A stretch of DNA of 64,000 nucleotides from Chryseobacterium sp. JAH (GCF_001507335.1 NZ_LMAH01000005.1:124001-188000); one strand, 5' to 3'. Shown: positions 42,280 to 51,649, counted from the first letter of the stretch. A program made the numbers and translations. The notes: a model not told the origin generated them from the sequence alone.

Positions 42280-42504
42280 TTAATCCAGAATAATTCTTCC
42301 TTCAATAGGCTGATCTACTACAATAAAAATGCTTTCATTGTGCCTTTTAATAGGGATCTGAATTACAGAATAGGTGCCGTCAGTATTTTTTTCTTCTACT
42401 ATGAGATTGCTGCCTTCACCGATTTCAGATTTTGTATACTCTAATTGGAAATTGCCCTCGTCTGTTTTTATAAAATCTTCTTTTTTAAATTCTTTGTGTG
42501 CCAT
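42280..42504 (-). CDS. Small conserved hypothetical protein
   Basis: 74 residues, soluble, mostly beta-strand in appearance with a charged N-terminus (MAHKEFKKEDFIKTDEGNF) and a C-terminal IFIVVDQPIEGRIILD. No signal, membrane segment or known motif. It ends at the terminator shared with the GNAT-nitrilase gene and starts 280 bp from the DUF2383 gene in divergent orientation, at the edge of the stress island. Confidence 0.6.
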   Translation of the reverse strand: MAHKEFKKEDFIKTDEGNFQLEYTKSEIGEGSNLIVEEKNTDGTYSVIQIPIKRHNESIFIVVDQPIEGRIILD

Positions 42505-42584
42505 ACTCTTTGCTTTTGTACTAATCTAAGTTAATAATAAAATATGTTTTCATACTACTAATGCTGAAATTTTCATTAATCAAA

Positions 42585-42614
42585 AAATCCCCAAGCTAAA
42601 AAGTTTAGGGATTT
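42585..42614. terminator. Orphan hairpin terminator in a divergent intergenic region
   Basis: AAATCCC (42585-42591) pairs with GGGATTT (42608-42614), with an inner AAGCT / AGTTT stem, followed by a run of T on the plus strand and T-rich DNA on the other side. No gene ends here: both flanking genes start from this region. It may end a small RNA or be a relic. Confidence 0.5.
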
Positions 42615-42734
42615 TTTTTCAGTATTAATATGTTGTGGTGTTGGTAAATTAATTCTTGCCGACAGTATTCCAAATTTTATGCCTAAAACATTATTATGTT
42701 AAATAATCTGAAATAAATATTCGCCATTAATTCT

Positions 42735-42749
42735 GGGCACAGATATTGC
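42735..42749 (+). promoter_or_regulatory. Sigma-54-like promoter of the DUF2383 gene
   Basis: GGGCAC, 5 bp (AGATA), TTGC matches the -24/-12 consensus TGGCAC-N5-TTGC at all but the first base, with the exact 12-bp GG to GC offset. The predicted start is near 42761 and the ATG is at 42785. Confidence 0.55.
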
Positions 42750-42784
42750 CAAGTGAATAGTACACCAATCAAAAATATTATATA

Positions 42785-43234
42785 ATGAGTAAAGAAAAAA
42801 CAATAGCAGTTCTTAATGATCTGCTGCAAATTACAAACGACAGAATTGAAGGATTTTCAAAGATCGAAAAAAAAGTTTGGGATACATATTCCGGATTGAA
42901 GGCTGATTATGATAACATGGTTTCTACTTCTCAGGAGATGAAATCTGAGCTCGTAGGATTAATAACCGAACGAGGAGGGTTGCCGGAAAATAATACCACT
43001 ACTGCAGGGGCAATCCACCGAGCGTGGATTGACGTTAAAAATTCTTTCTCCGGAAACAAAGATGAGGCAACGCTGGAAAACGTACTTTTTGGTGAAGACG
43101 CGGCAATTAAAGCGTATCAGAATGCTTTGGATAGCGGTGAACTCTGCACAGAAAGTTCAAGAAAAGTTCAGGATCAGCTTCATCATTTGAAAGATTCATA
43201 CAATAAGTTTGAAAATATTGAGCAGAAAAAGTGA
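42785..43234 (+). CDS. PA2169-family (DUF2383) four-helix-bundle protein
   Basis: 149 residues, all-helical, soluble. It matches the DUF2383/PA2169 group: TIAVLNDLLQITNDRIEGFSKI start, ITERGGLPENNTTTAGAIHRAWIDVK in the middle, LENVLFGEDAAIKAYQNAL later. These proteins resemble ferritin-like bundles and appear in stress-response neighbourhoods; no activity is established. Regulation probably involves the sigma-54-like site 36 bp upstream of the ATG. Placed ahead of the catalase operon, in line with a stress role. Confidence 0.85.
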   Translation: MSKEKTIAVLNDLLQITNDRIEGFSKIEKKVWDTYSGLKADYDNMVSTSQEMKSELVGLITERGGLPENNTTTAGAIHRAWIDVKNSFSGNKDEATLENVLFGEDAAIKAYQNALDSGELCTESSRKVQDQLHHLKDSYNKFENIEQKK

Positions 43235-43769
43235 GCAGAAAAAGCGTAAAGCGATCAGCTGTTTTATTCTAAAGTTGAGCAACATCTCCATATCCAAATC
43301 TCCTGCAATAAGAGATTGGTTTTGGTGCTAATTATTTGATTACTAAATAATAATATGTTTGTGATTCAAGTCATAAAACATAGATAGTTTTAGTCAGTAC
43401 ATTTGATATACCACCAAAATAGAAGATATGAAAGCGCTCATCACTCGAATTCGTAAACATCATCTGCAAATAAAGCTACGGCATCAATAAGAAGATATTT
43501 TCATACAAAAACAAAATTCTAATATTGAAAGCAACTCACATCATTTGCAATCGCCGACTGCGCTGTTTTTGCTAAACTCCCAGAGTACGTTGTTATTTTT
43601 CTCTGAATTTTTCGCTTGGTTTAATTTATCAGATATAACCTTCATAATATTTCATCTTGAATTAGTAGATGATGATATTAAAAAATTCAGGGAATAATTT
43701 ATAAAAACTCAGATAAACTATTTGAGCTGCAAATGGACATTGGTAAATGATCCCAATAATTTTTGAGTT
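43235..43769. other. 535-bp gap with two possible micro-ORFs
   Basis: No standard gene. On the plus strand 43428-43490 encodes a 20-residue basic peptide (MKALITRIRKHHLQIKLRHQ), 22 bp after a TACATTTG -7 element at 43398-43405. On the minus strand 43541-43645 encodes a 34-residue peptide starting MKVISDKLNQAKNSEKNNN. Neither has a recognised family and both could be chance or relics. Confidence 0.3.
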
Positions 43770-44381
43770 ATGAATTATAAAATAGATGTTCAGCACCTGC
43801 TGCCTGTCAACACCATTGGCTCTGCAAATAATGCAGCAGCTTTTCAAACCTTTCATTCTGAGGCTGAAGCTTTTGATAAATTCAGATCGCTCTCAAGAAA
43901 ACTTTTGCAGATTAATGACTGGAAAGTTAACGCTGGTAAAAATCCTACAGATTTCTATCTACATAATAAGGAACAGGAAAAATTAGCATTCGCGGAAATG
44001 AATGATTTGGTTAAAATAAAAATGCCAGCTCCTAAAAATCAGACAGGTAAAGGATTTGATTGGGTTGTGATCAATAAGCTGGATTCTATTGAGGATACAG
44101 GAATGAAAGTTCTTCTCTTACAGATGAAACCTCATTCATGTGCTGAAACTATGAATGACCAGATTGCTCATTTTTACACAGAAGATGCAACCAACAATTT
44201 TATTTTGGCGAAAAAAGGCAAGACTGTACAGCTCAGTATACACGGAAGAAATGAAATTCCAAATGTAAAAAGCATAGGATTTTTAAATTCATGCAGAAAT
44301 TTTTTTGTAGCCAACGGTGGAATTTTCGGAGGCAGTAAAGTACAGTGGCAGGATTTTGCAGAAGAATTTATAAAAAAATAA
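43770..44381 (+). CDS. Conserved hypothetical protein, first gene of the catalase operon
   Basis: 203 residues, predicted cytosolic, no signal or membrane segment. I do not recognise the family. Visible segments: VQHLLPVNTIGSANNAAAFQ at the N-terminus, a central beta-rich part with FDWVVINKLDSIED and LLLQMKPHSCAET, then ILAKKGKTVQLSIHGRNEIPN. Catalase starts 34 bp downstream in the same direction with no terminator between, so co-transcription is likely and an oxidative or osmotic stress role is the natural inference. Confidence 0.75.
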   Translation: MNYKIDVQHLLPVNTIGSANNAAAFQTFHSEAEAFDKFRSLSRKLLQINDWKVNAGKNPTDFYLHNKEQEKLAFAEMNDLVKIKMPAPKNQTGKGFDWVVINKLDSIEDTGMKVLLLQMKPHSCAETMNDQIAHFYTEDATNNFILAKKGKTVQLSIHGRNEIPNVKSIGFLNSCRNFFVANGGIFGGSKVQWQDFAEEFIKK

Positions 44382-44415
44382 CATAAAAAATCAATTCAAC
44401 TAAACTATAAATAAT

Positions 44416-46560
44416 ATGGACAATAAAGACTTTAAAACAAACGAAAAGCTGGATCAGCTTCAAGATCACACAACCGACAATCAGGATGCAAAACTTACGA
44501 GCAATCAAGGATTAAAAGTAAACAATAATCAAGATTCTCTTAAAACCGATCAAAGAGGTGCAACCTTACTTGAAGATTTTATTCTGAGAGAAAAAATTAC
44601 ACATTTTGACCATGAAAGAATTCCTGAGAGAATTGTACACGCAAGAGGTTCTGGCGCTCATGGAGTTTTCAAACTGAATAAAAGTCTGGCAAAATATACG
44701 AAAGCAAAATTTTTAAGTGACGTTGATAAAGAAACTCCCGTTTTTGTTAGATTTTCTACTGTTGCAGGAAGCGCGGGAAGTACAGATTTGGCGAGAGATG
44801 TAAGAGGTTTTGCCGTAAAATTTTACACTGAAGAAGGAAATTATGACTTGGTAGGAAACAATATCCCGGTATTTTTCATTCAGGACGCAATGAAGTTTCC
44901 AGACTTGGTACACGCAGTAAAGCCTGAACCAGACAATGCAATTCCGCAGGCAGCTTCAGCTCATGATACTTTTTGGGATTTTATCTCATTAATGCCGGAA
45001 AGTATGCACATGATTATGTGGGCGATGAGTGATCGCGCAATCCCAAGAAGTTACAGAATGATGGAAGGATTTGGCGTTCATTCGTTTAAATTTATTAACA
45101 GTGAAGGAGCTGTACATTTCGTTAAATTTCATTTTAAACCAAAGTTGGGCGTACACTCAGTGGCTTGGAGTGAAGCGCAGAAAATCTCAGGGACAGATCC
45201 TGATTTTCACAGAAGAGATCTTTGGGAATCTATTGAAAATGGCGCTTTCCCTGAGTGGGATTTTGGCGTACAGATTATTCCTGAAGAAAACGAGCACGAT
45301 TTTGATTTTGATCTTCTCGATCCTACAAAGGTGGTGCCTGAAGAATTGGTGCCGGTTCAGCTTGTCGGAACTTTGACTTTAAATAGAAATCCGGACAACT
45401 TTTTTGCAGAAACAGAACAGGTGGCTTTCCACCCAGGACATCTGGTGCCCGGAATAGATTTTTCTAATGATCCACTGTTACAGGGAAGATTGTTTTCTTA
45501 TACAGATACGCAGCTTTCAAGGTTAGGATCACCTAATTTTCATGAAATTCCAATCAACAGATCCATCAATACTGTTCACAACAATCAGCGTGATGGCCAC
45601 ATGAGACAGCAAATTGTGAAAGGAAAGGTAAGTTACGAGCCAAATTCTATCGGCGGCGGCTGTCCTTTTCAGGCGATGATGAAAGATGGTGGATTTAGCT
45701 CAAATAATGAAAGAGTAGACGGACATAAGATCAGAGCGAGAAGCGACAGTTTTGTTGATCATTACTCTCAGGCAAAAATGTTTCTAAACAGCCAGTCTGA
45801 ACCGGAAAAAAATCATCTTCAGGATGCGCTGATATTTGAATTGTCTAAAGTGACCATTCCCGAAATCAGAGAAAGAGTAGTGGGGCAATTGGCTTTCATT
45901 GATGCTGAATTGGCTGCTAATGTTGCTAAAAAAGTGGGAGTTAAAGTAAAAAAATTGGATATGCCTAATCAAAGTATTCCTGCGGATGCTGACCCCGCAA
46001 GTTTGCAGAGTGAAGAAAGAGAACCGGAAACTAAAAGTTCTGAAGCTTTAAGCATGAAAAATACCGTAAAAGATACTATAGAAAGTCGTGTTATAGGTTT
46101 CATAATGGCAGATGGAGTAAATACTCAGGCTGTAAAAACTTTAAAAAATAAACTGGAAAGTGACGGTGCCGTTGTTCAAATCATCGCTCCAAGTGTTGCC
46201 CCTGTGAAAGCAGATGATGGAACTAAGTTTGAACCGAAACATTCAATTACAAGTGTTGCAAGTGTAAGTTTTGATGCTTTATATATCTGTTCAGGAGAAA
46301 AATCTTCCAAGGAATTAATGCATCCTGAAAGAAAACCGATTGTTACAGAATTCATCAACGAAGCTTATAAACACTGTAAAGCAATCTATTTCGGAAAAGA
46401 TACTGACGAAATTTACAACGCAACACGAGTGAGTGCCAAAAGTCATGAAGACCCAGCGATTATCACAAACGGAGGCGAAGATTCTGATCAGAAATTTATT
46501 AAGGCGATTGCTAATCACAGGGTTTGGGATCTTGAGAAAGAGCGTAACTCGATGGCATAA
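44416..46560 (+). CDS. katE: Large-subunit (clade II, HPII-type) catalase
   Basis: 714 residues, which with the C-terminal domain makes it clade II. It decomposes hydrogen peroxide with haem. The distal His75 is in [12 protein letters not shown], the distal Asn in VGNNIPVFF, and the proximal haem Tyr in [16 protein letters not shown] flavodoxin/DJ-1-like C-terminal domain spans about 560-714 ([20 protein letters not shown]). A hydrophilic Asn/Gln/Asp-rich arm covers the first 50 residues. It is the second gene of a four-gene operon (43770-48319). Confidence 0.96.
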   Translation: MDNKDFKTNEKLDQLQDHTTDNQDAKLTSNQGLKVNNNQDSLKTDQRGATLLEDFILREKITHFDHERIPERIVHARGSGAHGVFKLNKSLAKYTKAKFLSDVDKETPVFVRFSTVAGSAGSTDLARDVRGFAVKFYTEEGNYDLVGNNIPVFFIQDAMKFPDLVHAVKPEPDNAIPQAASAHDTFWDFISLMPESMHMIMWAMSDRAIPRSYRMMEGFGVHSFKFINSEGAVHFVKFHFKPKLGVHSVAWSEAQKISGTDPDFHRRDLWESIENGAFPEWDFGVQIIPEENEHDFDFDLLDPTKVVPEELVPVQLVGTLTLNRNPDNFFAETEQVAFHPGHLVPGIDFSNDPLLQGRLFSYTDTQLSRLGSPNFHEIPINRSINTVHNNQRDGHMRQQIVKGKVSYEPNSIGGGCPFQAMMKDGGFSSNNERVDGHKIRARSDSFVDHYSQAKMFLNSQSEPEKNHLQDALIFELSKVTIPEIRERVVGQLAFIDAELAANVAKKVGVKVKKLDMPNQSIPADADPASLQSEEREPETKSSEALSMKNTVKDTIESRVIGFIMADGVNTQAVKTLKNKLESDGAVVQIIAPSVAPVKADDGTKFEPKHSITSVASVSFDALYICSGEKSSKELMHPERKPIVTEFINEAYKHCKAIYFGKDTDEIYNATRVSAKSHEDPAIITNGGEDSDQKFIKAIANHRVWDLEKERNSMA

Positions 46561-46601
46561 CTTCACCTTAAATGTAACAACACCAATATCAAATTTTATT
46601 T

Positions 46602-47768
46602 ATGAAAGCAGCTGTTTTTCACGCACCGGGCAAGATTACTTGCGATACAATAGACGATCCTAAAATTGAACATCAGAACGATATTATTTTAAAAGTCACT
46701 TCCACCGCAATCTGTGGAAGTGACCTCCATATGTATTCTGGAGGTATACCTCAGGCCCGTCCCATGGTGATGGGTCATGAGTTTATGGGAATTATTGAAG
46801 ATGTGGGAAAAAATATTACTCACTTAAAGATTGGAGACAGAGTAGTGGTGCCTTTTCCTATCGCCTGCGGAGGGTGTTATTTCTGTAACCATGATCTTCC
46901 GGGAGCCTGTGAAAATTCAAATCCGGATCATTATGGTCCTGAAGGCGGAATTTTGACTGAAAAAGGCGCCGGAATGTTTGGCTATACTGATCTTTACGGT
47001 GGTTATAATGGCGGGCAGGCACAATATGTTAGGGTGCCTTACGCCAACTTCGGACCGAGAAAAGTTTCAGATAGTCTCACGGATGATCAGGCATTATTTT
47101 TAACTGATATTTTTCCAACAGGTTATACTGGGGTCATGTGGGCTGATTTGAAAGGCGGCGAAACGGTTGCGATTTTCGGTGCAGGCCCTGTGGGTTCTAT
47201 GGCCGCCAAGAGCGCAATCCTTCATAATGCTAAAAAAGTAATTGTAATCGACACCCTTCAATACAGATTAGATCAGATAAAAAAACTGACGGGTTGTGAA
47301 ACAATTTTATGGAAAGATGCAGAACAAACTGTGGAGCAAATCAGAGATATGACTGATGGCAGAGGTGCCGACGTCTGCATCGATGCAGTTGGTTTTGAGC
47401 CTGAGAGAAATTTATTGGATAAAGCGAAAGCTGTGGTGAATTTTGAAAAAGGTTCGATAAAAGTTTTAGACGCCTGTATGAGCGGTGTGAAACGAGGTGG
47501 ATTTGTCTCTATTCTCGGAGTTTATCCCATGAATTATGATAATTTCAGAGTCGGACAAATGTTTGATAAGGGAATTACTTTAAAAGCTGGTCAGTCACCG
47601 GTACACGCGATCATTGACAAGCTGATGAAATATGTTGAAACCGGACAAGTGAAACTGGATGATATTATCACCCACAGACTTTCATTGGATGAGGTTTCAA
47701 AAGGATATGAAATCTTCGATAAAAAAGAAGATGGCTGCGTAAAGGTTGTATTAGATCCCTGGAAATAA
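46602..47768 (+). CDS. Zinc-dependent alcohol dehydrogenase (formaldehyde dehydrogenase-like)
   Basis: 388 residues, MDR family. The catalytic zinc site uses Cys in TAICGSDLHMYS and His-Glu in GHEFMGIIEDVG. The structural-zinc loop is CGGCYFCNHDLPGAC. A Rossmann motif GAGPVGSMAA binds NAD(P). Length and the long loop after the structural zinc resemble glutathione-independent formaldehyde dehydrogenases. It lies 41 bp after catalase in the same operon, where oxidation of a toxic aldehyde or alcohol would fit. Confidence 0.9.
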   Translation: MKAAVFHAPGKITCDTIDDPKIEHQNDIILKVTSTAICGSDLHMYSGGIPQARPMVMGHEFMGIIEDVGKNITHLKIGDRVVVPFPIACGGCYFCNHDLPGACENSNPDHYGPEGGILTEKGAGMFGYTDLYGGYNGGQAQYVRVPYANFGPRKVSDSLTDDQALFLTDIFPTGYTGVMWADLKGGETVAIFGAGPVGSMAAKSAILHNAKKVIVIDTLQYRLDQIKKLTGCETILWKDAEQTVEQIRDMTDGRGADVCIDAVGFEPERNLLDKAKAVVNFEKGSIKVLDACMSGVKRGGFVSILGVYPMNYDNFRVGQMFDKGITLKAGQSPVHAIIDKLMKYVETGQVKLDDIITHRLSLDEVSKGYEIFDKKEDGCVKVVLDPWK

Positions 47769-47815
47769 TACTTTTTGTAACTGCTAAAATTTAATCAGAC
47801 TAAAATTTTACTATT

Positions 47816-48319
47816 ATGGAATTTCAAAAAAAGATACTGGACTATATCAGTGAATCTATGATAACAACTGGCGAAACCGTTGCCATCGCCGAAAGCGTAA
47901 CCTCAGGAATGCTTCAGCTTGCATTTTCACAAATGCCAAACGCTTCCATGTTTTACAAAGGTGGAATGACAGCTTACTCTTTACCTGAAAAAGTTAGATT
48001 GTTGCAAGTGGACAAGAAAGAAGCTGAAAACTGCGACTGCGTTTCTGAAGAAATAGTAGAAACCATGGCTTTAAATATTGCGAAATTATTTGAAAGCGAC
48101 TGGTCGATTGCGACAACAGGATATTGTACTCCGGTAAGACAATCTACATATAGCGTTTATACACACTATTCAATTGCCTATAAAGGCGAAATTATTGTTT
48201 CTAAAAAACTGGAACTTCATCCTAAAACTCAGGCTCTGAATGCGCAACTGTACTATGCAGAATTTATTCTCGGTTGCTTCAAAAGTGAACTCAATAATCT
48301 TTTAATTTTAAACAACTGA
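47816..48319 (+). CDS. Stand-alone CinA C-terminal domain protein, divergent
   Basis: 167 residues, equal to the nicotinamide-nucleotide amidase (PncC) domain alone. The Ser of the AESCTGG motif is kept but the motif reads AESVTSGM, and the usual TGIAGPGG loop is TGYCTP. The Tyr-Lys segment (GGMTAYSLPEKV) is retained. It may be an amidase with changed specificity or a non-enzymatic relative. It is the last gene of the catalase operon, while full-length CinA is encoded at 5942. Followed by a strong terminator. Confidence 0.8.
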   Translation: MEFQKKILDYISESMITTGETVAIAESVTSGMLQLAFSQMPNASMFYKGGMTAYSLPEKVRLLQVDKKEAENCDCVSEEIVETMALNIAKLFESDWSIATTGYCTPVRQSTYSVYTHYSIAYKGEIIVSKKLELHPKTQALNAQLYYAEFILGCFKSELNNLLILNN

Positions 48320-48350
48320 TCGACGGTAATGCGTAAGGTTTAGAAAAAAA

Positions 48351-48379
48351 AATCCTCAATGTGCATTACATTGAGGATT
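48351..48379. terminator. Bidirectional terminator of the catalase operon and DUF892 gene
   Basis: Perfect 12-bp stem AATCCTCAATGT / ACATTGAGGATT, five-base loop, A-run on the left and T-run on the right; convergent genes on both sides. Confidence 0.88.
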
Positions 48380-48399
48380 TTTTTTGTGCGTGATCTATC

Positions 48400-48993
48400 T
48401 TACTTTGCCTTGCTGTTTAAAGCGGTATCTGCAATAGTTGACAATAGTTTGTCGCAGTTTTTTTCTTCTTTCAAAGTAGCTAAAAAGTTGCTGAGACACT
48501 TTTTTTCATTTAAGACTTTAGCATACGCTGCAAGACTTCCGTAAGTTGCAATCTCATAATGTTCTACTTTTTGTGAAGCAGCAATAATTCCTACATCACG
48601 GATTGCTCCTACTTTTGTTTCTTCCATGATTCCTTTACCTTCATCTAATAATCCCTGCATGGCGTCACATTTTTTAGCTTCCGGTTTTAATCCTAAAGAC
48701 TTAAAACATTCTTCCAGTCTCATTACGTGAACTTCAGTTTCAGCTAAATGGGAAGAAATCGCTTTTTTCAAATCAGGATGGGTTGCATTTTTCTCCATTT
48801 TCGGAAGTGCTTTTGTTAAAGCTTTCTCAGCCCAATAAATGTCTTTCAGAGCATCTTCAAAGAAATCTCTCAGATCTGAAGCTGCATCTTTTTTTGCGGG
48901 CTCTTTAGAAGAAGATTTCGATACTGTTTTTTTTGCAGCTGTCGTTTTTTTCGGTGCAGCTGTTTTTTTAGCTGTTGCTGTTTTAGTTGCCAT
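48400..48993 (-). CDS. DUF892 (YciE/YciF-type) ferritin-like protein with histone-like tail
   Basis: 197 residues. Residues 1-38 are a Lys/Ala/Thr/Ser tail (KTAAPKKTTAAKKTVSK) like a histone H1 or HU tail. From about 39 the DUF892 four-helix ferritin-like domain begins: LRDFFEDALKDIYWAEKALTKALPKM, HLAETEVHVMRLEE and KVEHYEIATYGSLAAYA carry the Glu/His residues expected to bind a di-iron centre. The tail suggests DNA binding, so a Dps-like protective role is plausible (inference). It is convergent with the catalase operon. Confidence 0.88.
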   Translation of the reverse strand: MATKTATAKKTAAPKKTTAAKKTVSKSSSKEPAKKDAASDLRDFFEDALKDIYWAEKALTKALPKMEKNATHPDLKKAISSHLAETEVHVMRLEECFKSLGLKPEAKKCDAMQGLLDEGKGIMEETKVGAIRDVGIIAASQKVEHYEIATYGSLAAYAKVLNEKKCLSNFLATLKEEKNCDKLLSTIADTALNSKAK

Positions 48994-49134
48994 AATGTAT
49001 TATTTTAGTGATTTTTATGTGAATCTTATTATTCAATTTTAAGACCAAAGAAGCCTTAAATACTTAAAAAAAAGAATATTTTCTAATTGTCTGTAATGGC
49101 AAGTGTTTTGTTTAGCTAATACTAAATAAATCAC

Positions 49135-49461
49135 ATGAATAATAAAGTAAAAATAGCCTTAGCATTGATCGCAGGAGGAACGGCAATTCTTCTGAATCAG
49201 AGAAGAAAGAAACTGAGCAAACAAACAAAAATTTTCACAGCACCTGATGGAACTACTTATCAGGAAAATCAAATTTACCGGAATTCAGAAGGGAAAGCAT
49301 ATAGAAACGGTAAAGTCGTCCATTTCGATCATTTAGAATTTGACAGCGAACCCCATTCTGCAAATCCTTTTAATCACCTCCATTCTGATAAAGCCTCTAA
49401 AAACTATCAGGCAAAACCTCAGAATGTAGACTATCATCAGAGAGGAAAAAGACATCACTAG
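49135..49461 (+). CDS. Small membrane-anchored hypothetical protein
   Basis: 108 residues. A short N-terminal hydrophobic helix (KIALALIAGGTAILL) is followed by a basic stretch (RRKKLSKQTK) and a hydrophilic region with FTAPDGTTYQENQIYRNSEGKAYRNGK, then a His/Asn/Lys-rich tail. This fits a single-pass inner-membrane protein with its bulk in the cytosol. No family is recognised. It is divergent from the DUF892 gene; the intergenic region has a weak -24/-12-like site, TGGCAAGTGTTTTGT (49097-49111). Confidence 0.6.
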   Translation: MNNKVKIALALIAGGTAILLNQRRKKLSKQTKIFTAPDGTTYQENQIYRNSEGKAYRNGKVVHFDHLEFDSEPHSANPFNHLHSDKASKNYQAKPQNVDYHQRGKRHH

Positions 49462-49478
49462 TCTGATAAAAATAAAAT

Positions 49479-49508
49479 AAGCGGCTTTGACTATAATCAT
49501 AGCCGCTT
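49479..49508 (+). terminator. Hairpin after the 49135 gene
   Basis: Stem AAGCGGCT / AGCCGCTT with an inner TGA / TCA extension; the T-run is weak. Probably attenuates between this gene and the SemiSWEET gene. Confidence 0.55.
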
Positions 49509-49535
49509 GTCGTTTAATAAACTATTATTTAATTT

Positions 49536-49796
49536 ATGGATGTAAACATTTTAGGTATCGTCGCAGGAGTGCTCACATCTGTATCTATGATTCCGCAGCT
49601 GATTAAGGTTATTAAGGAGAAAAATGTTGAAGATCTTTCATGGGTGATGATTTCGATTCTCATCTGCGGACTTTCTTTATGGGTTTGGTATGGGATTCTT
49701 CAAAATGAACTACCGATTATTTTGTCAAATGCTTTTGCAGTACTGGTAAATCTTACCTTACTGGTGTGCTTTGTTATATTTCGGAAAAAGCAATAA
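49536..49796 (+). CDS. SemiSWEET-family sugar transporter
   Basis: 86 residues, exactly the size of a three-helix SemiSWEET half-transporter. The PQ motif is in TSVSMIPQLIKVIKEKNVEDLSW, followed by two further helices with LWVWYGILQNELPIILSNAFAVLVNL. Homodimers of such proteins carry small sugars across the inner membrane by alternating access. No sugar metabolism gene is adjacent. Start 27 bp after the hairpin. Confidence 0.92.
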   Translation: MDVNILGIVAGVLTSVSMIPQLIKVIKEKNVEDLSWVMISILICGLSLWVWYGILQNELPIILSNAFAVLVNLTLLVCFVIFRKKQ

Positions 49797-50086
49797 GCAT
49801 GTTAAATTACCAATTTCGTCTTCTTTATAAAGAATCGTTCTAAGTAATAAATTTTAATCTTAGAAATTGGCGATAAAAATTGATCTAATGACATGTTTTA
49901 AATAACAATCATAATATTACGTTAATAATACATCAATTTTCATGCTTTAGGATTATAAGCTGATTGAAAATTTGTATCTTGGTCGCAGATTTTATGAAGC
50001 TACTGATTTAGATTTTAAATTGTGCCATTCGCTTCATGTAGTAATCCCGTTGTATCAATGGCATACAGCACATATTTTAATTTTTT
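49797..50086. other. 290-bp region upstream of the acyl-CoA dehydrogenase gene
   Basis: No gene. ATGAAGC (49994-50000) and GCTTCAT (50031-50037) form a 7-bp inverted repeat 50-93 bp before the start codon and could be an operator. Confidence 0.3.
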
Positions 50087-51598
50087 ATGACTGAATCTTC
50101 AAGCAAGTTATCCGGGGAATCTTATCCTGAATTTCTTGATCATTTTAAAACTTCACTCCACCATCTTTTTCAGAGAGAAAATATCGACCAGCTAAGCCAG
50201 TCAAGAGGTTTACCGCCAAGTGTCTGGAAAGAAATCATGAATCTTAAACCATTATCTGTTGCTGTGCCGTCAGAATTTGGGGGGCGTGGATTGAAAGTGA
50301 AAGAATGTCTGGGGATTTTATCTGCTGCATCTTATGAATCTCTGCCATTATCTTTAACATTTGGGATCAATATTGCACTTTTCCTTGAGCCATTGGCAAA
50401 ATACGGAAATGAAGCTGTGAAAGAAAATATCTTTAAGCATTTCTTAGATTATGGTGCGATGGGTGGTCTGATGATCACAGAACCTGATTTTGGAAGTGAT
50501 GCTTTGAATATGAAGACCCAAAATGTATTGAAAGGAGATTCTTATGAACTAAAAGGTACAAAACACTGGCAGGGATTAACAGGTTTGGCTAATTATTGGC
50601 TAATTACCTCAAGAAGTGCCAATGCAGAAGGAAATCTTTCCAGAGATGTAGACTTCTTCATTGCAGATACTCATCAGCCACAGCAAAATATCGAGGTTTT
50701 AGAATATTATGATAATCCGGGATTATACATGATTCCTTACGGCCTTAATAAAATTGATATTACAGTTCCACAGGCAAATAAACTGATTCCTGAATCGACA
50801 GGTCTTAAAATGATGCTTGATATTCTTCACAGAAGCAGATTTCAGTTCCCGGGGATGGGAATGGGCTTTTTGAAAAGAATGCTTGATGAAGCTTTGGAAC
50901 ATACAAGAACCAGAATTGTTGGGAATTCTAATCTTTATGCACTTGATCAGGTACAATATCAGCTGGCAAGATTAGAATCGTTTTTCACATTATGCTCGGC
51001 AATGTGTGCAAAAAGTTCTAAAATCAGCGGAATTGATCATAACCTTTCCTCAGAAGGTGTTCATGCCAATTCTATGAAAGCTTTAGTTACAGATATGATG
51101 CAGGAAGCTGCACAGATTTTGGTTCAGCTTTCAGGAGGAAAAGGTTACAGAATGAGTCACATCGGAGGTAGAGGAATTATGGACAGTCGACCGTTCCAAA
51201 TCTTTGAAGGTTCTAATGAAATGCTGTACACACAGATTTCAGAAGGAATTTTGAAAGATATGAAGAAAAAGAAATTTGAAAATGTAGGCCAATATCTTCA
51301 GCAGAATGTCTTAAGTGAAAACGCTGCGAAATTATATACTCAAAACTTAGATTTTACCATCAATACTGCAATTTCACAGAGAAAAATGATCGATCTTGGT
51401 AAAGTGGTGGCAAGAATCATCACGGTAAATGATCTTCTGGAATTGAGCAACGCAGGATTTAACCAAAAACTGGTTGATAACTCTGTAGAAATGACTAGAC
51501 AGGAAATCGTTGCTCTGATAGCATCGATGAATCATCATCAGGATCTGAAACCTTTGGATGATTATTCAGAAAACAGCAATTGGATGTCTTTGGTTTAA
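50087..51598 (+). CDS. Acyl-CoA dehydrogenase family protein
   Basis: 503 residues, somewhat longer than the usual 380-390 through a C-terminal extension. FAD and substrate motifs: GGLMITEPDFGSDALNMKT (about 126-144), KGTKHWQGLTGLANYWLI, and near 365-390 GGRGIMDSRPFQIFEGSNEMLYTQIS. The Glu in FEGSNE is at the site of the catalytic base in several subfamilies. The substrate is unknown. It appears monocistronic with a terminator at 51626. Confidence 0.9.
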   Translation: MTESSSKLSGESYPEFLDHFKTSLHHLFQRENIDQLSQSRGLPPSVWKEIMNLKPLSVAVPSEFGGRGLKVKECLGILSAASYESLPLSLTFGINIALFLEPLAKYGNEAVKENIFKHFLDYGAMGGLMITEPDFGSDALNMKTQNVLKGDSYELKGTKHWQGLTGLANYWLITSRSANAEGNLSRDVDFFIADTHQPQQNIEVLEYYDNPGLYMIPYGLNKIDITVPQANKLIPESTGLKMMLDILHRSRFQFPGMGMGFLKRMLDEALEHTRTRIVGNSNLYALDQVQYQLARLESFFTLCSAMCAKSSKISGIDHNLSSEGVHANSMKALVTDMMQEAAQILVQLSGGKGYRMSHIGGRGIMDSRPFQIFEGSNEMLYTQISEGILKDMKKKKFENVGQYLQQNVLSENAAKLYTQNLDFTINTAISQRKMIDLGKVVARIITVNDLLELSNAGFNQKLVDNSVEMTRQEIVALIASMNHHQDLKPLDDYSENSNWMSLV

Positions 51599-51625
51599 AC
51601 AAAACATTCTTTCAATATAATATTT

Positions 51626-51649
51626 TCTCTGCAGAATTTTCTGCGGAGA
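51626..51649 (+). terminator. Rho-independent terminator after the acyl-CoA dehydrogenase gene
   Basis: Stem TCTCTGCAG / CTGCGGAGA (one T-G pair), six-base loop, seven T following. Confidence 0.82.
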
